In this document: piece after piece, positions 33,482 to 45,240 of the stretch | How positions within the stretch are numbered: the first letter of the stretch is position 1 | How the letters are laid out: every line of letters starts with the position of its first letter | Translations under genes and position numbers: made by a program | Notes under the pieces: model-generated | The model's input: the letters and a program-made list of their open reading frames with translations, nothing else | Told to the model about the DNA's origin: nothing | Databases searched by the model: none | From: Notospermus geniculatus | Taxonomy: Eukaryota > Nemertea > Pilidiophora > Heteronemertea > Lineidae | DNA: 64,000 nucleotides | Assembly (NCBI GenBank): GCA_002633025.1 | Contig: NMRB01000210.1 | Coordinates: 332,233-396,232 of the forward strand | Direction of reading: 5' to 3'

Positions 33482-33496
33482 ATGGATGATAAAGAG
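33482..33496 (+). CDS. Weak candidate first coding exon 1c with GC donor (partial CDS)
   Basis: Five codons, MDDKE, followed by gag|GCAAGT, an excellent match to the minor GC-AG donor consensus (AG|GCAAGT). It exits in phase 0, which suits the TM exon at 48466 (implied intron 15.0 kb). The start context gtcATGG is moderate, and an in-frame TGA about 90 bases upstream bounds the frame. The exon is so short that chance is a serious alternative. I list it because strand, phase and acidic character agree with exons 1a and 1b. Confidence 0.22.
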
Positions 33497-33534
33497 GCAA
33501 GTAGTATCTCATTGTGTCGCTCTTTGTAAACTGT

Positions 33535-33589
33535 GTTCTTAGCGTTTGCTCCCAAGTGGGCGGTGACATCGGGGGCAAGCGCTAAGAAC
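33535..33589. repeat. Hairpin, ~19-bp stem
   Basis: GTTCTTAGCGTTTGCTCCC pairs with GGGGGCAAGCGCTAAGAAC across a loop of about 17 bases, with one or two mismatches. It lies 38 bases downstream of the candidate GC donor. Confidence 0.65.
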
Positions 33590-33850
33590 CATTGCTTCAT
33601 GATGCACATTGTAGTCTATCGTGGAGTCTCGCTGCAAAGTACTTGTTGCTGAACTCCAAAAATGGTTCTGTCTTCACTGGAGGTATTCAGAAGGGTCTGC
33701 GTACCCAGCCAATATTTTTTCTACATTCATAGTACCAACACCTTGTTGGACAACATTTAATGTTGTCTATGTTGTATAGGGGAAAAGTGTTTTCCAACAT
33801 GTTGTTCAAGTGCGAATAATTTGTTGGCCAGTGTATACAGGGTTAGGTCA
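33590..33850. repeat. Decayed 'aacaacatgttggaaaac' repeat
   Basis: At 33735-33830 phrases such as accttgttggacaacattta, gttgtctatgttg and ttttccaacatgttgttcaag recur, and again at 33980-34030 (gttgttcaaatgttggaaaaatgttgcc). It is a low-copy AT-rich repeat flanking the element at 33851. Confidence 0.5.
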
Positions 33851-33970
33851 TGGGTCATATGAATAAAGACTAGCAAATGCTTTTACTTCAGATTTGTACA
33901 GCATTGCCTTGTGCATTTGTAATGCAAAATTCAAGTAAAAACATTGCTATTCTTTATTGATATGAACCCA
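33851..33970. mobile_element. Foldback family 'AGCAAATGCTTTTACTT', copy 1
   Basis: tgggtcatatgaataaagac..agcaaatgcttttactt at the left pairs with aagtaaaaacattgcta..tctttattgatatgaaccca at the right; about 120 bp. Two more copies lie in tandem at 50661-50894. Confidence 0.75.
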
Positions 33971-36206
33971 TGTTACTCAGGAATGTTGTTCAAATGTTGG
34001 AAAAATGTTGCCAGTGTTCACGTTGTCTAATCCTTCCCCACTCTGCCTGCCCTCCATATCACTGCAGGAAGCATCAAGCGATGTGATTCTGTGCATAAAA
34101 CCCATGCAATAAATCACATTTGATGCCATGAACGCATGTGTGAGCACAGGGTAGATGATGTACCCGTTGCTATCGCTGTGACCCTGATATCAAGTTGGCG
34201 GTAGGTTCATCAAGCTGTGACTAAATCAATCCTCGATCCTGTCACATTTTAATGAAAATCAATGATGCATTTCACCGACAAACAGCATCAGGGCAAGTTT
34301 CAGCGTTCATCTGATATCGCCGTATATTGGTTTATAGATTTTTAACACATTTTTGGTGATTTTGATAAATATTTCAAGTTGAATTTATTAATAGTGATGA
34401 GAAGCTTGACGTAGCACTGTAGAAATGTTTCTTCAAATATGGTATTAGAGGTCGTGATTTGGCCTGCTTCACGCTGTGCAACACTGAGATTGCAAATCCC
34501 AAACAAAAAAGCGTCAAATAGTTATATGATGAAGATTTATCATAGGCTGATTGACAAAAGCCGAAAGTAGTTACCGTACTATTCATGGTTTCCACGACGT
34601 AACTTCAACAATGTCCGCCATTGCTGACGCCGCCATCATGACGCAAAGCGGGGGCAAAATGCGCAACCCAACAGAGACGTCGTGGAAACGATCTGCAATC
34701 AAGAACCAGGTCGTTGCTCCCTCCTTCTTTACCAACACCGGCAATTTATCATCAACATCCTTCAATCCTCCTCCAAATGTACCTCATCCATGATAGATCA
34801 TCCCTCTTTGTGTCTCTATCATTGCCTATTACCGTAATGATCAATGTTTTGCAAGACACCATTCCTTGCTATTGATTTCCCATGAGAAGGATATGACCTT
34901 GGCCTTCACCGCGGTGACTGTTGCTGATAGTCATGTTCCGACTTGTGCAAATGGCATGTTTCCGTTACATATTGATGTGTGAGTAATGATCCTTGACCCG
35001 TGCTCCCAATATGTCCAATGCAACTTCCTGGCTGTGGAAGTGAGGAGGAATCTGCAGAACTACCGCTACAGGAGGCGCTGCGAGCGGTTGTACTTTCGAC
35101 GTTAGTCTCTGTCCCTGTTGCACTGCGTCAAGGACGTCATTACGCAACGACATTACGTTGCCTTGCTCTGTTTTTGACGTCTCGGGTTCCTCATTGCACA
35201 ACTGATTTTCCTTGACCTTGGCTCCTAATATCCAATACATTTGCTTCCTGGTGGTGGAGCCATTCAGATTCCAAATTGCAGACTGGTTTTCCTTGACCCA
35301 TCTCCCAACATCTCCAATACCATTTGCCCCATGTCGGTAGAACCATCGAGTTTCCAAATTGCACGTTAGTGATTTTCTTAATGGAGGCCGTCGTTCGGTC
35401 GAACCATCTTCCCTTTGTCTATAGATCATTCGAGGACAGTCGATGTGAGATGTTGCTCCGATCAACCCGACATTGATTTCTGATAGACTATCTGTTGATG
35501 TGGCCTCATCGTTCTTGAGTAGAGATTATTGGGGTTGGTCTTAAGGAAGCTGACATTGGTGATTTTGTCTTGCCCGGCTGGTTTCCATGTCACGTGAGCA
35601 GCTTGTGCAGCGAGTGAATCCAGTATTTTGACTGTAAACGAAAAGGCTTTTTTACAAAAGCCAAGAAGGCTCGTTCAATTTTTAAGCTTGTTGAACACAG
35701 ACTTCAATCTTCAACCTTGAATCTGGCCCTCAATCTTCAGGCTTCAACTTGGACTTCACGCTCAAATCGTAAGAAAACGCTTGAAGATTGAAGTCTGGGG
35801 GTTCAAGCGTGAAGATTGAAGATTCAATGACCCTTCTTGTCTTTCATACCCGTTTCAACTACAGGCCTTCGTCGATAGCTGCAGCGTCTGTCAGCTCTAG
35901 GCCTGCCGAAAGGAGCTCGATTTGTATGAAATCCAAGCAGTATAAGAGCCCTGGTACTGACCTCGCCCATCCCACCCACAGTCCTCCCCAGAACCTCCCA
36001 ACAGCTCGGCTTAGAGAATTTGTCACCAGCCTTTACAACAGATCCACCAAATAGCCCACTGGCTCCTGGCTGCTGCCAATACCTCCATTAAATATTTTTA
36101 TTGTGTATCTTAGGAGATTATATTACCCCTACAGGAAATACCTGCGCTAGGGGTCTCCAGTAAAAAATCGGTTGCTAAGATACGTCTCGGATGACAATGC
36201 CGGTAG
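33971..36206. other. Intronic stretch
   Basis: At 34589-34690 gtttccacgacgt and acgtcgtggaaac form a small inverted pair about 100 bases apart. At 35660-35830 a locally repetitive phrase (cttcaatcttcaagcttgaac and its complement gattgaagtctggg..) gives a weak palindrome. The frame at 34965-35465 (minus, 166 codons) has no recognisable motif. No exon called. Confidence 0.45.
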
Positions 36207-37882
36207 GTCCGGGAATAACACCGGTGACATTTCGTACGACTTTGATGTTTAACACGGTGGAGGACGAGAAATTTCAGGGCAGGGATCTCGTCATCGGAGG
36301 AAGAGACACCTTCATATCTTTAGATGTAAAATGATGACAGGCGATTGCACAAACAAAGTGGGTTTGTGGTTCCTTGAAAATATGTTCAAGCTTTTTTTGG
36401 ATGATGACAAGTTGAGACGTGAGCAGTGTTGGTGGCATTTTACTCACTAAGTTTGAGGTTTCTTGCAAACATATTCAAGACTATCATTGATTGATCAATT
36501 TGAGATGTCGACAACGTTGGTGGTAATTTAGACCTACTCATTGTTGGTGGTGAACTCGCCATGCGGTGACTGTGTCCTACCCTTTAACTGTCAAAGAATT
36601 ACCCCTCAAGGTCAGGCGGGTATCGGTATTTCGTTAACAAGTCAAATGCATGTACCTTGTGAAAATTTTTGACTTTTTGGGGGTCGATTGCTCAAAAGAA
36701 TATTTTGTCCCTAACATGACGTTAGAGCTATCTTGGCGTTATCTCCATGGTAACGCCACATTAGCGATAACGTCAAAATAGCACTTAACTGTGTTTTGAA
36801 CAACCCGGCCCTGGACACTTCCACTGGATGTCACCACCACCAAGGGGTTAAACTGGTTCATGATATCTGCCAAGCCATTTCTTATCATCCCTATCGGCAG
36901 GTTATTTCCCGATGTTGATGATGGCGCTGGAACCCAATTTCCGATCACTTCATCATCGGAGAGACCCCGCTCATGTCATAAATTGGGCTGATTTTGTTGT
37001 TACGAGGATGTAGTCTTCGTTATTGGGTTCTGGTTCCATAAAACGTACTCGGTTATCACGAGTAAATACCTTATAAGGCAGTATTCAGGGTCATGATGTG
37101 ACGGTTGTGGAGAATACACAGGATTGTCATTGCACACAACACCAAGACTATGTATGAAGCCACCATACGGGAGATATTCTGTGGGGTAGGCAACCTGCCA
37201 CTTTTGGACACTTGTAGTGAGGGGTGAACAGCACATGCAGCAACACTCCACAAGTCGACATTTTCTGGCAACACTTTAGACACTTCGATATTTACAGTAG
37301 GCCTTCTACGCTGTCAGAGAGAACTGCCTTTTCTACCACATGAAATCGGGTTCTCTCTCGGGGATCCTCAGAGCTGACGGTAGCTGGTTCCACTGCGCCA
37401 CTCTAACAGCCCAACGAGGAAGATCCTGAAACCGAAATCAACCATCCAGTCATTCCATCGGCCAGCGAAAGACACCAGACGAGATTTTTTGCGGCAACGC
37501 TTCACAAAAGTCGACATTTTCTGACAACACTTTAGACACTTGGATATTTAAGGAATTGCGCTGACGAAGAGAGCTGCCTTTTCTATCACATGAGATCGGG
37601 TTCTTTTAGACGAGGATCGTCAGAGGTGACAGGAGCTGGTTCTGTTGCACCACTCGGACAGCCCAATCAGGAAGATCTTGCAGTCAAAAACAATCTTTCA
37701 TTCATTCCGTCGGCCAGCGAAAGAGATCAGAAGAGATTCTCCATTCCGAGTCCAGTCACGACTCTGAAAACCAACCACAAAGCCGAGGACAGGCATCCCC
37801 AGCCACAACCAGCCAATTTCACCCAAACTCATCTACAATACAAAGTAATCAGTGATAGGAGACATGTTGGACAGGAGTCGAC
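36207..37882. repeat. Direct duplication B, copy 1 (possible haplotype)
   Basis: From gtccgggaataacaccggtg to ggacaggagtcgac it matches 38096-40572 with a few percent substitutions and small indels, but lacks the 757-bp insertion and a 23-bp segment (near 37790) present in copy 2. It also holds an internal ~250-bp tandem duplication: gccttttct(a)ccacatgaaatcgggttct recurs at about 37330 and 37580. Confidence 0.85.
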
Positions 37883-38094
37883 CAATGGGGAGCGCCAATT
37901 GGTCACGTGATGACTACTGATAGAGCAGACGAGACACCTAGCGTTGACCTAGGCCCATTGTTCGAGAGATGCGGTTCACCAAGCACGGCCAATCACACCT
38001 TGAATCGTCATGAATAATAGGTGGCATTGGTGTACTATCAGTTCAAAACCACGCGTATATTCTCGCGTGGTCTGCGTGATCGGGGTTCCCTATT

Positions 38095-38095
38095 N
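38095..38095. other. Single-N contig join
   Basis: One N sits immediately before the first base of duplication B copy 2. Confidence 0.8.
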
Positions 38096-40572
38096 GTCCG
38101 GGAATAACACCGGTGACATTTCGTACGACTTTGATGTTTAACACGGTGGAGGACGAGAAATTTCAGGGCAGGGATCTCGTCATCGGAGGAAGAGACACCT
38201 TCATATCTTTAGATGTAAAATGATGACAGGCGATTGCACAAACAGAGTGGGTTTGTGGTTCCTTGAAAAGATGTTCAAGCTTTTTGTGGATGATGACAAG
38301 TTGAGATGTGAGCAGTGTTGGTGGCATTTTACTCACTGAGTTTGAGGTTTCTTGCAAACGTATTCAAGACTATCATTGATTGATCAAGTTGAGATATCGA
38401 CAACGTTGGTGGTAATTTAGGCCTACACATTGTTGGCAATGAACTCGCCATGCGGTGACTGTGTCCTACCCTTTAGCTGTAAAAGAATTACCCCTGAAGG
38501 CCAGGTGGGTATCGGTATTATATTAACAAGTTAAATACCTTGTGAAAAATTTTGACTTTTTGGGGGTCGATTGCTCAAAAGAGTATTTTGTCCCTAACAT
38601 AACGTTAGTCCTATCTTGGCGTTATCTCCATGGTGACGCCACATTAGAGGTAACGTCAAAATAGCACTGTGTTTTGAACAACCCAGCACTGGACTCTTCC
38701 ACACCGGATGTCACAGCCACCAAGGGGTTAATCTGGTTCATGACATCTTCGAAGCCATTTCTTATCATCCCTATCGGCAGGTTATTTCCCGATGTTGATG
38801 ATGGCGCTGGAACCCAATTTCCGATCACTTCATCATCGGAGAGACCCCGCTCATGTCATAAATTGGGCTGATTTTGTTGTTACGAGGACGTAGTCTTCGT
38901 TATTGGGTTCTGGCTCCATAAAACATACTCGGTTATCACGAGTAAATACCTTATAAGGCAGTATTCAGGGTCATGATGTGACGGTTGTGCAGAATACACA
39001 GGATTGTCATTGCATACGATGCCAATACAATAGCCCCGTTTACACTGACAAAAAATAACCGTGCCGGGACCGGTCCGAGCACGGATCGCCAAAAAAATAG
39101 CAAGTGTAAACGGGACAAGCGTGCCAGGATCGGTTCCAAATCGAACCGTGCCGAGACCACCAGTTGGAGGTGATCTCGGTCCGGTCCGAGCACGGTTCGG
39201 TTCGACAACACTGCTGTGTAAACGGTAACCGATCCCGGCACGCTTCCTAAATTGTGTTCTGCACATGCGCGGGTTATGAAAGACGTCATTAGCGGGAATT
39301 TCTGACAGCACAGCGTTTTTGTTTCAGCGAAGTTTTGACAATAGCTCATAGCGCGGACACTTTGTACTTCATTTTAAGTTGCGCATCGTTCAAATTTCCA
39401 TTTATTCTGCAAGAATGCCGAAGGCTACTTCACCTACATGTACTCGGGGTGCGACGTGGTCTGATGGGAGACAGATGCTTGATCGACATATGGGGCGATG
39501 AATCTAGAGCGTTTGCCTAGTAGAGGCCTAATCCAAAGGTCCCTGGATCGACTCTCGACTTGGACGAGACTTTTTTCACCCGTTCTTCTCTCTCGTGTTT
39601 TCCTTTTTACGGAAAATATTCTAAGTCCGAAGAAAATTCACGAAAGGTTCGGGAAAAAAGTTCGCCACCCGCCAACTTGGCTCGGTTCCATTGTGCTAGT
39701 GTAAACGGGGCAAATCGTCAGATGACGAAGTGAGCCAGGACCGGTCCGGGCACGGATCGCTTTTTTCGTGACCAGTGTAAACGGGGCTTATGTATGAAGC
39801 CACCATACGGGTGCCCAGACTGGCCAGACTGCGGTAGTCAGTGGGGCAGGCAGCCTGCCACTTTTGGACACTTGTAGTGAGGAGTGAACAGTACTTGCAG
39901 CTGCACTCCACACAAGTCGACATTTTCTGACAACACTTTAGTCACTTCGATATTTACAATAGGCCTACTATGCTGTCAAAGAGAACTGCCTTTTCTACCA
40001 CATGAAATCGGGTTCTCTCACGGGGATCCTCAGAGCTGACGGTAGCTGCTTCCACTCTGCCACTCTAACAGCCCAACGAGGAAGATCTTGAAACCCAAAT
40101 CAATCGTCCAGTCATTCCATCGGCCAGCGAAAGACACCAGACAATATTTTTTTGCGGCAACGCTCCACAAAAGTCGACATTTTCTGACAACACTCTAGAC
40201 ACTTGGACATTTAAGGAACTGCGCTGGCGAAGAGAGCTGCCTTTTCTGTCACACATGAAATCGGGTTCTTTTAGACGAGGATCGTCAGACGTGACAGGAG
40301 CTGGTTCTGCTGCTCCACTCGGACAGCCCAATCAGGAAGATCTTGCAGCCAAAAACAATCTTTCATTCATTCCGTCGGCCAGCGAAAGAGATCAGAAGAG
40401 ATTCTCCATTCCGAGTCTAGTCACGCCTCTGAAGACCAACCACAAAGCCGAGGACACCTGGGTCACTGTGACCAACAAAGGCATCCCCAGCCACAACCAG
40501 CCAATTTCACCCAAACTCATCTACCATACAAAGTAATCAGTGATAGGAGACATGTTGGACAGGAGTCGACTA
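38096..40572. repeat. Direct duplication B, copy 2
   Basis: It starts at the base after the N and matches 36207-37882. It contains the TA-flanked insertion at 39031-39790 and the same internal ~250-bp tandem duplication (about 39990 and 40240). A 93-codon frame at 40255 and its 106-codon equivalent at 37590 look protein-like, but the copies differ mostly at amino-acid-changing positions and by a 23-bp frameshifting indel. I do not call a gene. Confidence 0.85.
39031..39790. mobile_element. TA-flanked non-autonomous DNA transposon, ~757 bp
   Basis: The left end GCCCCGTTTACACTG and the right end CAGTGTAAACGGGGC are terminal inverted repeats, with subterminal repeats cgtgccgggaccggtccgag / gaccggtccgggcacggatc that also recur internally (about 39115, 39165-39240). 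Direct TA flanks it at 39031-39032 and 39789-39790. The duplicate at 37130 gives the empty site (accaagacTAtgtatg), confirming the insertion and its TA target. No transposase ORF. Confidence 0.85.
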
Positions 40573-40919
40573 ATTTACGGCCGGGATCGTCCGGTGGAAA
40601 GTTGTAAACCATACCCAGGGACGAATCGAATCCAAACGACTCATGCAGAGGGAATGGGAAAGAAGCTATTTCCATTGTATGGAGTCAGCTCGGCGGAAAA
40701 AACCAAAGGCTTTACGAGGCAGCGTGAAGAACACAAGTTTGTGAAGGCCTATACACAGTCAGTTGCACAGCGGAGGGCGGAGGTCTCGTTAATGATATAG
40801 AGGGTTGGTTGAATAGACCAGTGTTCTGACTGATTTCAACTTGGCAATGCAGTGTGTGAATGTCTTAATACACGATTTGTCAACAAATCAGTGCATTGCA
40901 GCTTAAAGATTTGGCTGAA

Positions 40920-41245
40920 TCCCTCGCGGCCTATCCTGCAGAAGGGTAAGTGTCTCGCAGGACGTCCTAACAAGTCAATGGCCGCCATTTCGCAGTCGGC
41001 AGACTCCGCCGATTCCCTTGTCGCCTTCCCTGCAGAAGGGCAAGTCTCTCACACGACCTGCTAACAAATCAATGGCCGCCTTTTCCAGCTAGCAGACACC
41101 GTCGATTCCCTTGTCGTCGTTCCGAGCAGAAGAGCAGGTTCTCACACAACTTGAGAACAGATCAATGGCTGCCTTTTGCAGCCAGCAGACTCCGCTTACT
41201 CCCTTGTCGTCTCCGTAGCAGAAGGAACCAAGCCAAGCAGCTGCG
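40920..41245. repeat. Tandem repeat, ~90-bp unit, 4 copies
   Basis: Units share ctgcagaaggg(t/c)aagt(g)tctc, acaa(g/a)tcaatggccgcc and gcagactccgccgattcccttgtcg. One unit carries a gggtaagtg, but nothing upstream makes it an exon donor. Confidence 0.8.
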
Positions 41246-41413
41246 ATCGTATTCAAGAAGAGTTGGCAAGAAATCAATGGGCTCCGATTCGTATTGTTGT
41301 GAGGGTGTGTTGCCATGGCACCGTAAGGTTTGGAACCGGATACGGATAATCTACAGCCCGTTTCTGACTAACCTTGAACGCAGCAAAATTTCGAACTCTT
41401 GATGTTGCAGCCG

Positions 41414-43181
41414 TTTTAACAGCAGTGAAATAGGATGATAAAATTCAAATCAAGATCACCAGCATAGTAGTTGAAGCGTAGGAAAACATTACGTCATTTT
41501 CTCCAGTTCTCCCCCTCTCGTCGGCCACCTCCAGGCGAAGATAAGGCTAACGGATTTCTCAGAATGTGGGACGAAAAGGTCACGCGTAATCCGCAGCAGA
41601 GGGGTGCAACACTTCGATGGAACAGCCTCGATAAATCAATTTGGAGATAAATGCCGTTAATAATGAATTCCCTCGTATTGTTGATCATTGATTGGCAAGG
41701 CCATTTTGCGAGCAGTTTCTAAATCCATAATGTTGGGTAGGTGGTTATGTAAAATGGATAATACTACCAATATCACAGATGTTTTTCTGCTATTTGAGAG
41801 ATGGTTGAATGGATTTTGGTGCTTGTTGCTGAGCAAATATTTGAAGATCACCTCACCACAGTTCTGTGTGGTTACAAGTGCGTGGCATGAAATTTTGCCA
41901 CAGAACCTTTGTTTTAGATGTGATTTTCTGAACAAGAGCGAGCTTATCTTTGAGTTGTGGTAAACTGCAGTTGATGAAACACGTCTGGGTTTTCCATGTC
42001 ATGTTGGCACAACTAGTGCCCAAGGAACAACGCCATAAAAGCGAACCCCGGGAGACTTTCCTGCCGGTAGAGGCCGCCATCAGTTAACAGTCATAGAAGT
42101 CATGAAATTTGATGTCACAGAGAAGAAGTGCACGCCACACGTCCTCCATAATGACATGGACACCATGGCTTTAATACGTTTGTGACGTCAAATTTTGTGA
42201 CATTCTAGGACCGCTAACAGGCGGCCTCTAACGGCAGTAAAGTCTCACATTGTGTACCACCAATAAAAATGGCCGTACAAATGATGAAAAATAAACAGCT
42301 ACTTCCCACTGAACCAGGTCTTTGATCTTCAACAAGATCGATACTAAAATTATAAAGAGGAACGAGCAGCTTTTACTATGACTATCGTTGCTGATGGCAT
42401 CGTTTGTCACCAAAACAAACGTTCAGTCGCTCCACCCTCCTGTGTTTACTATAGCCCGCGGTTTGCGTTCCACCCCAATGTTAGTGAGTCTTTAATCAAG
42501 AAGATATTTGAGCAGCATTCACTTTGAAGGTCTGCTGATCTCAGATTATCAAACAGGTTTCTACTTTGTAAATTGGTACGCCATATTTGTCTTACGCTAC
42601 GATATTCTTGCAGTTCATTGTTGTACTGCTGGGGTTCAAGTAACAGAATGCAACGGCAACATTAGCCTATACTCTTCTTCAATATTGTTGGACCTTTCTG
42701 CCGCATCTGTGACCCCTTTCAAACGTCTGCTCAGGGTTGTAGAAGTAAAGACGTAACGTTCTGTGATGCGATCTGGAGTCATAGCTCAGAAAGACGTTGG
42801 GTGGCGCTGCACTCGCCATATTCTTTGTGAGGACAATTAAATGTTTTTCATGGACCTAATTGCTGATGGGAAGATTTGCTACAGGGTGTCATCATTAAAA
42901 ATTCTTTGATCCATCCTCGCAATTCTCTGCACAGGAAAAGAAACTAAAAAATCTCTTCTTAGGGCCTTACTAGGTCCAAGAAAAATCTCATCAAGGGCTG
43001 AATCCATTAAAAACCTAAATTAATTAATTGAATCACAGTCACGGGCTAAACGAGCATCGCCAATCCATCAAGGTTGCTTTGATAACGAAAATTAAATCAA
43101 GATAAAGTTGGTAAATTAATTAAGCAATTTGAGAAGATCTTATCAGAGTGGTCGTCATTATCGATCGTTAGGATGATTCGA
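41414..43181. repeat. Direct duplication C, copy 1 (probable haplotype)
   Basis: Begins ttttaacagcagtgaaatag and ends ggatgattcga exactly at the N gap. It matches 43299-45060 throughout (1768 versus 1762 bases), with a few percent substitutions and short indels except for the last 228 bases, which are identical. Small open frames recur in both copies but are broken differently. Confidence 0.92.
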
Positions 43182-43298
43182 NNNNNNNNNNNNNNNNNNN
43201 NNNNNNNNNNNNNNNNNNNNNNNNNNNNNNNNNNNNNNNNNNNNNNNNNNNNNNNNNNNNNNNNNNNNNNNNNNNNNNNNNNNNNNNNNNNNNNNNNN
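43182..43298. other. Assembly gap (117 N)
   Basis: The run of N is bounded exactly by the end of duplication C copy 1 and the start of copy 2. Confidence 0.99.
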
Positions 43299-45060
43299 TT
43301 TTAACAGCAGTGAAATAGGATGATAAAATTCAAATCAAGATCACTAGCATAGTAGTTGAAGCGTAGGAAAACATGACGTCATTTTCTCCAGTTGTCCCCT
43401 CTCGTCGGCCATCTCCAGGCAGGCGAAGATAAGGCTAGCGGATTTCTCAGAATGTGGGACGAAAAGGTCACGCGTAATCCGCAGCAGAGGGGTGCAACAC
43501 TTCGATGGAACAGCCTCGATAAATCAATTTGGAGATAAATGCCGTTAATAATGAATTCTATCGTATTGTTGATCATTGATTGGCAAGGCCATTTTGCGAG
43601 CAGTTTCTAAATACATAATGTTGGGTAGGTGGTTTAGATGTAAAATGGATAATACTACAAATATCACAGATGTTTTTCTGCTATTTGAGAGACGGTTGAA
43701 TGGATTTTGGTGCTTATTGCTCAGCAAATATTTGAAGATCACCTCTCCACAGTTCTGTTGGTTACAAGTGTGTGGCATGAAATTTTGCCACAGAACCTTA
43801 GTTTTAGGTGTGATTTTCTGAACAAGAGCGAGCTTATCTTTGAGTTGTGGTGAACTGCAGATGATGAAACACGTCTTGGTTTTCCATATCATGTTAGCAC
43901 GACTACTGTAGTGCCCAAGGAACAACGCCATCATAGCGAACTATGGGAGACTTTATTGCCGTTAGAGGCCACCACCAGTTAGCGGTCCTAGAGCGTCATG
44001 GAATTTGATGTCATAGAGAAGTGCATGCCACAACCTCATCCATAATGACATGGACACCATGGCTTACGTCTGTGACGTCAAATTTTGTTCTAGCACCGCT
44101 TACAGGCGGCCTCTAACGACAGGAAAGCCTCCCAGTGTGTACCACCAATAAAAAATGGCGTACAAATGATGAAAAATAAACAGCTACTTCCCACTGAACC
44201 AGGTCTTTGATCTTGAACAAGATCGATATTTAAATCATAAAGAGGAACGAGCAGCTTTTACTATGACTATCGTTGCTGATGGGCATCGTTTCTCACCAAA
44301 ACAAACGTTCAGTCGCTCCACCCTCCTGTGTTTACTATAGCCCGCGGTTTGCGTTCCACCCCAATGTTAGTGAGTCTTTAATCAAGAAGATATTTGAGCA
44401 GCATTCACTTTGAAGGTCTGCTGATCTCAGGTTATCAAACAGGTTTCTACTTTGTAAATTGGTAGGCCATATTTGTCTTACGCTACGATATTCTTGCAGT
44501 TCATTGTTGTATTGCTGGGGTTCGAGTAACAGAATGCAAAGGCATCATTAGCCTATGCTCTTCTCCAATATTGTTGGACCTTTCTCTCACATCTGTGACC
44601 CCATTCAAACGTTGTAGAAGTAAAGACGTAACGGTATGTGATGCGATCTGGAGTCATAGCTCAGAAAGACGTTGGGTGGCGTTGCAGTCGCCAGATGATT
44701 CTTTGTGAGGACAATTAAATGTTTTTCATGGACCTAATTGCTGATGGGAAGATTTTCTACAGGGTGTCATCATTAAAAATTCTTTGATCCATCCTCGCAT
44801 TTCTCTGCACAGGAAAAGAAACTAAAAAAATGTCTTCTTAGGGCCTTACTAGGTCCAAGAAAAATCTCATCAAGGGCTGAATCCATTAAAAACCTAAATT
44901 AATTAATTGAATCACAGTCACGGGCTAAACGAGCATCGCCAATCCATCAAGGTTGCTTTGATAACGAAAATTAAATCAAGATAAAGTTGGTAAATTAATT
45001 AAGCAATTTGAGAAGATCTTATCAGAGTGGTCGTCATTATCGATCGTTAGGATGATTCGA
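43299..45060. repeat. Direct duplication C, copy 2
   Basis: Begins with the first base after the gap. It contains, as copy 1 does at about 42770, the phrase ctggagtcatagctcagaaagacgttgggtggcg, also found at 62460. Confidence 0.92.
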
Positions 45061-45089
45061 GAGGAAGTTAACCCCATCAGCACTGGTAC

Positions 45090-45240
45090 TCATTAGAAAC
45101 AAGAAACAAGGTTTTGCTGTCGGTGATCGGCGAATGGTGTCGCCATCTCTGAAGTGATCATGGAACTATGCGCCCTTTTGTGGTGCACCCGACTGCCATC
45201 TGTTGTGCGTCGAAAGAATCACCAGTAAAACAAGCCCCTC
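45090..45240 (+). repeat. Dispersed ~145-bp repeat, copy 1
   Basis: cggcgaatggtgtcgccatc, tctgaagtgatcatggaact and cacccgactgccatctg match a second copy at 58805-58950 over about 145 bases with few changes. Both are in plus orientation. Class unknown; no inverted termini seen. Confidence 0.75.

Noticed and set aside
37590-40536. Protein-like frames beginning M(R/K)SGSFRRGSS in both copies of duplication B
   Set aside because: Between copies most substitutions change the amino acid (about six versus two silent by my count) and a 23-bp indel shifts the frame, so there is no sign of purifying selection on a protein.
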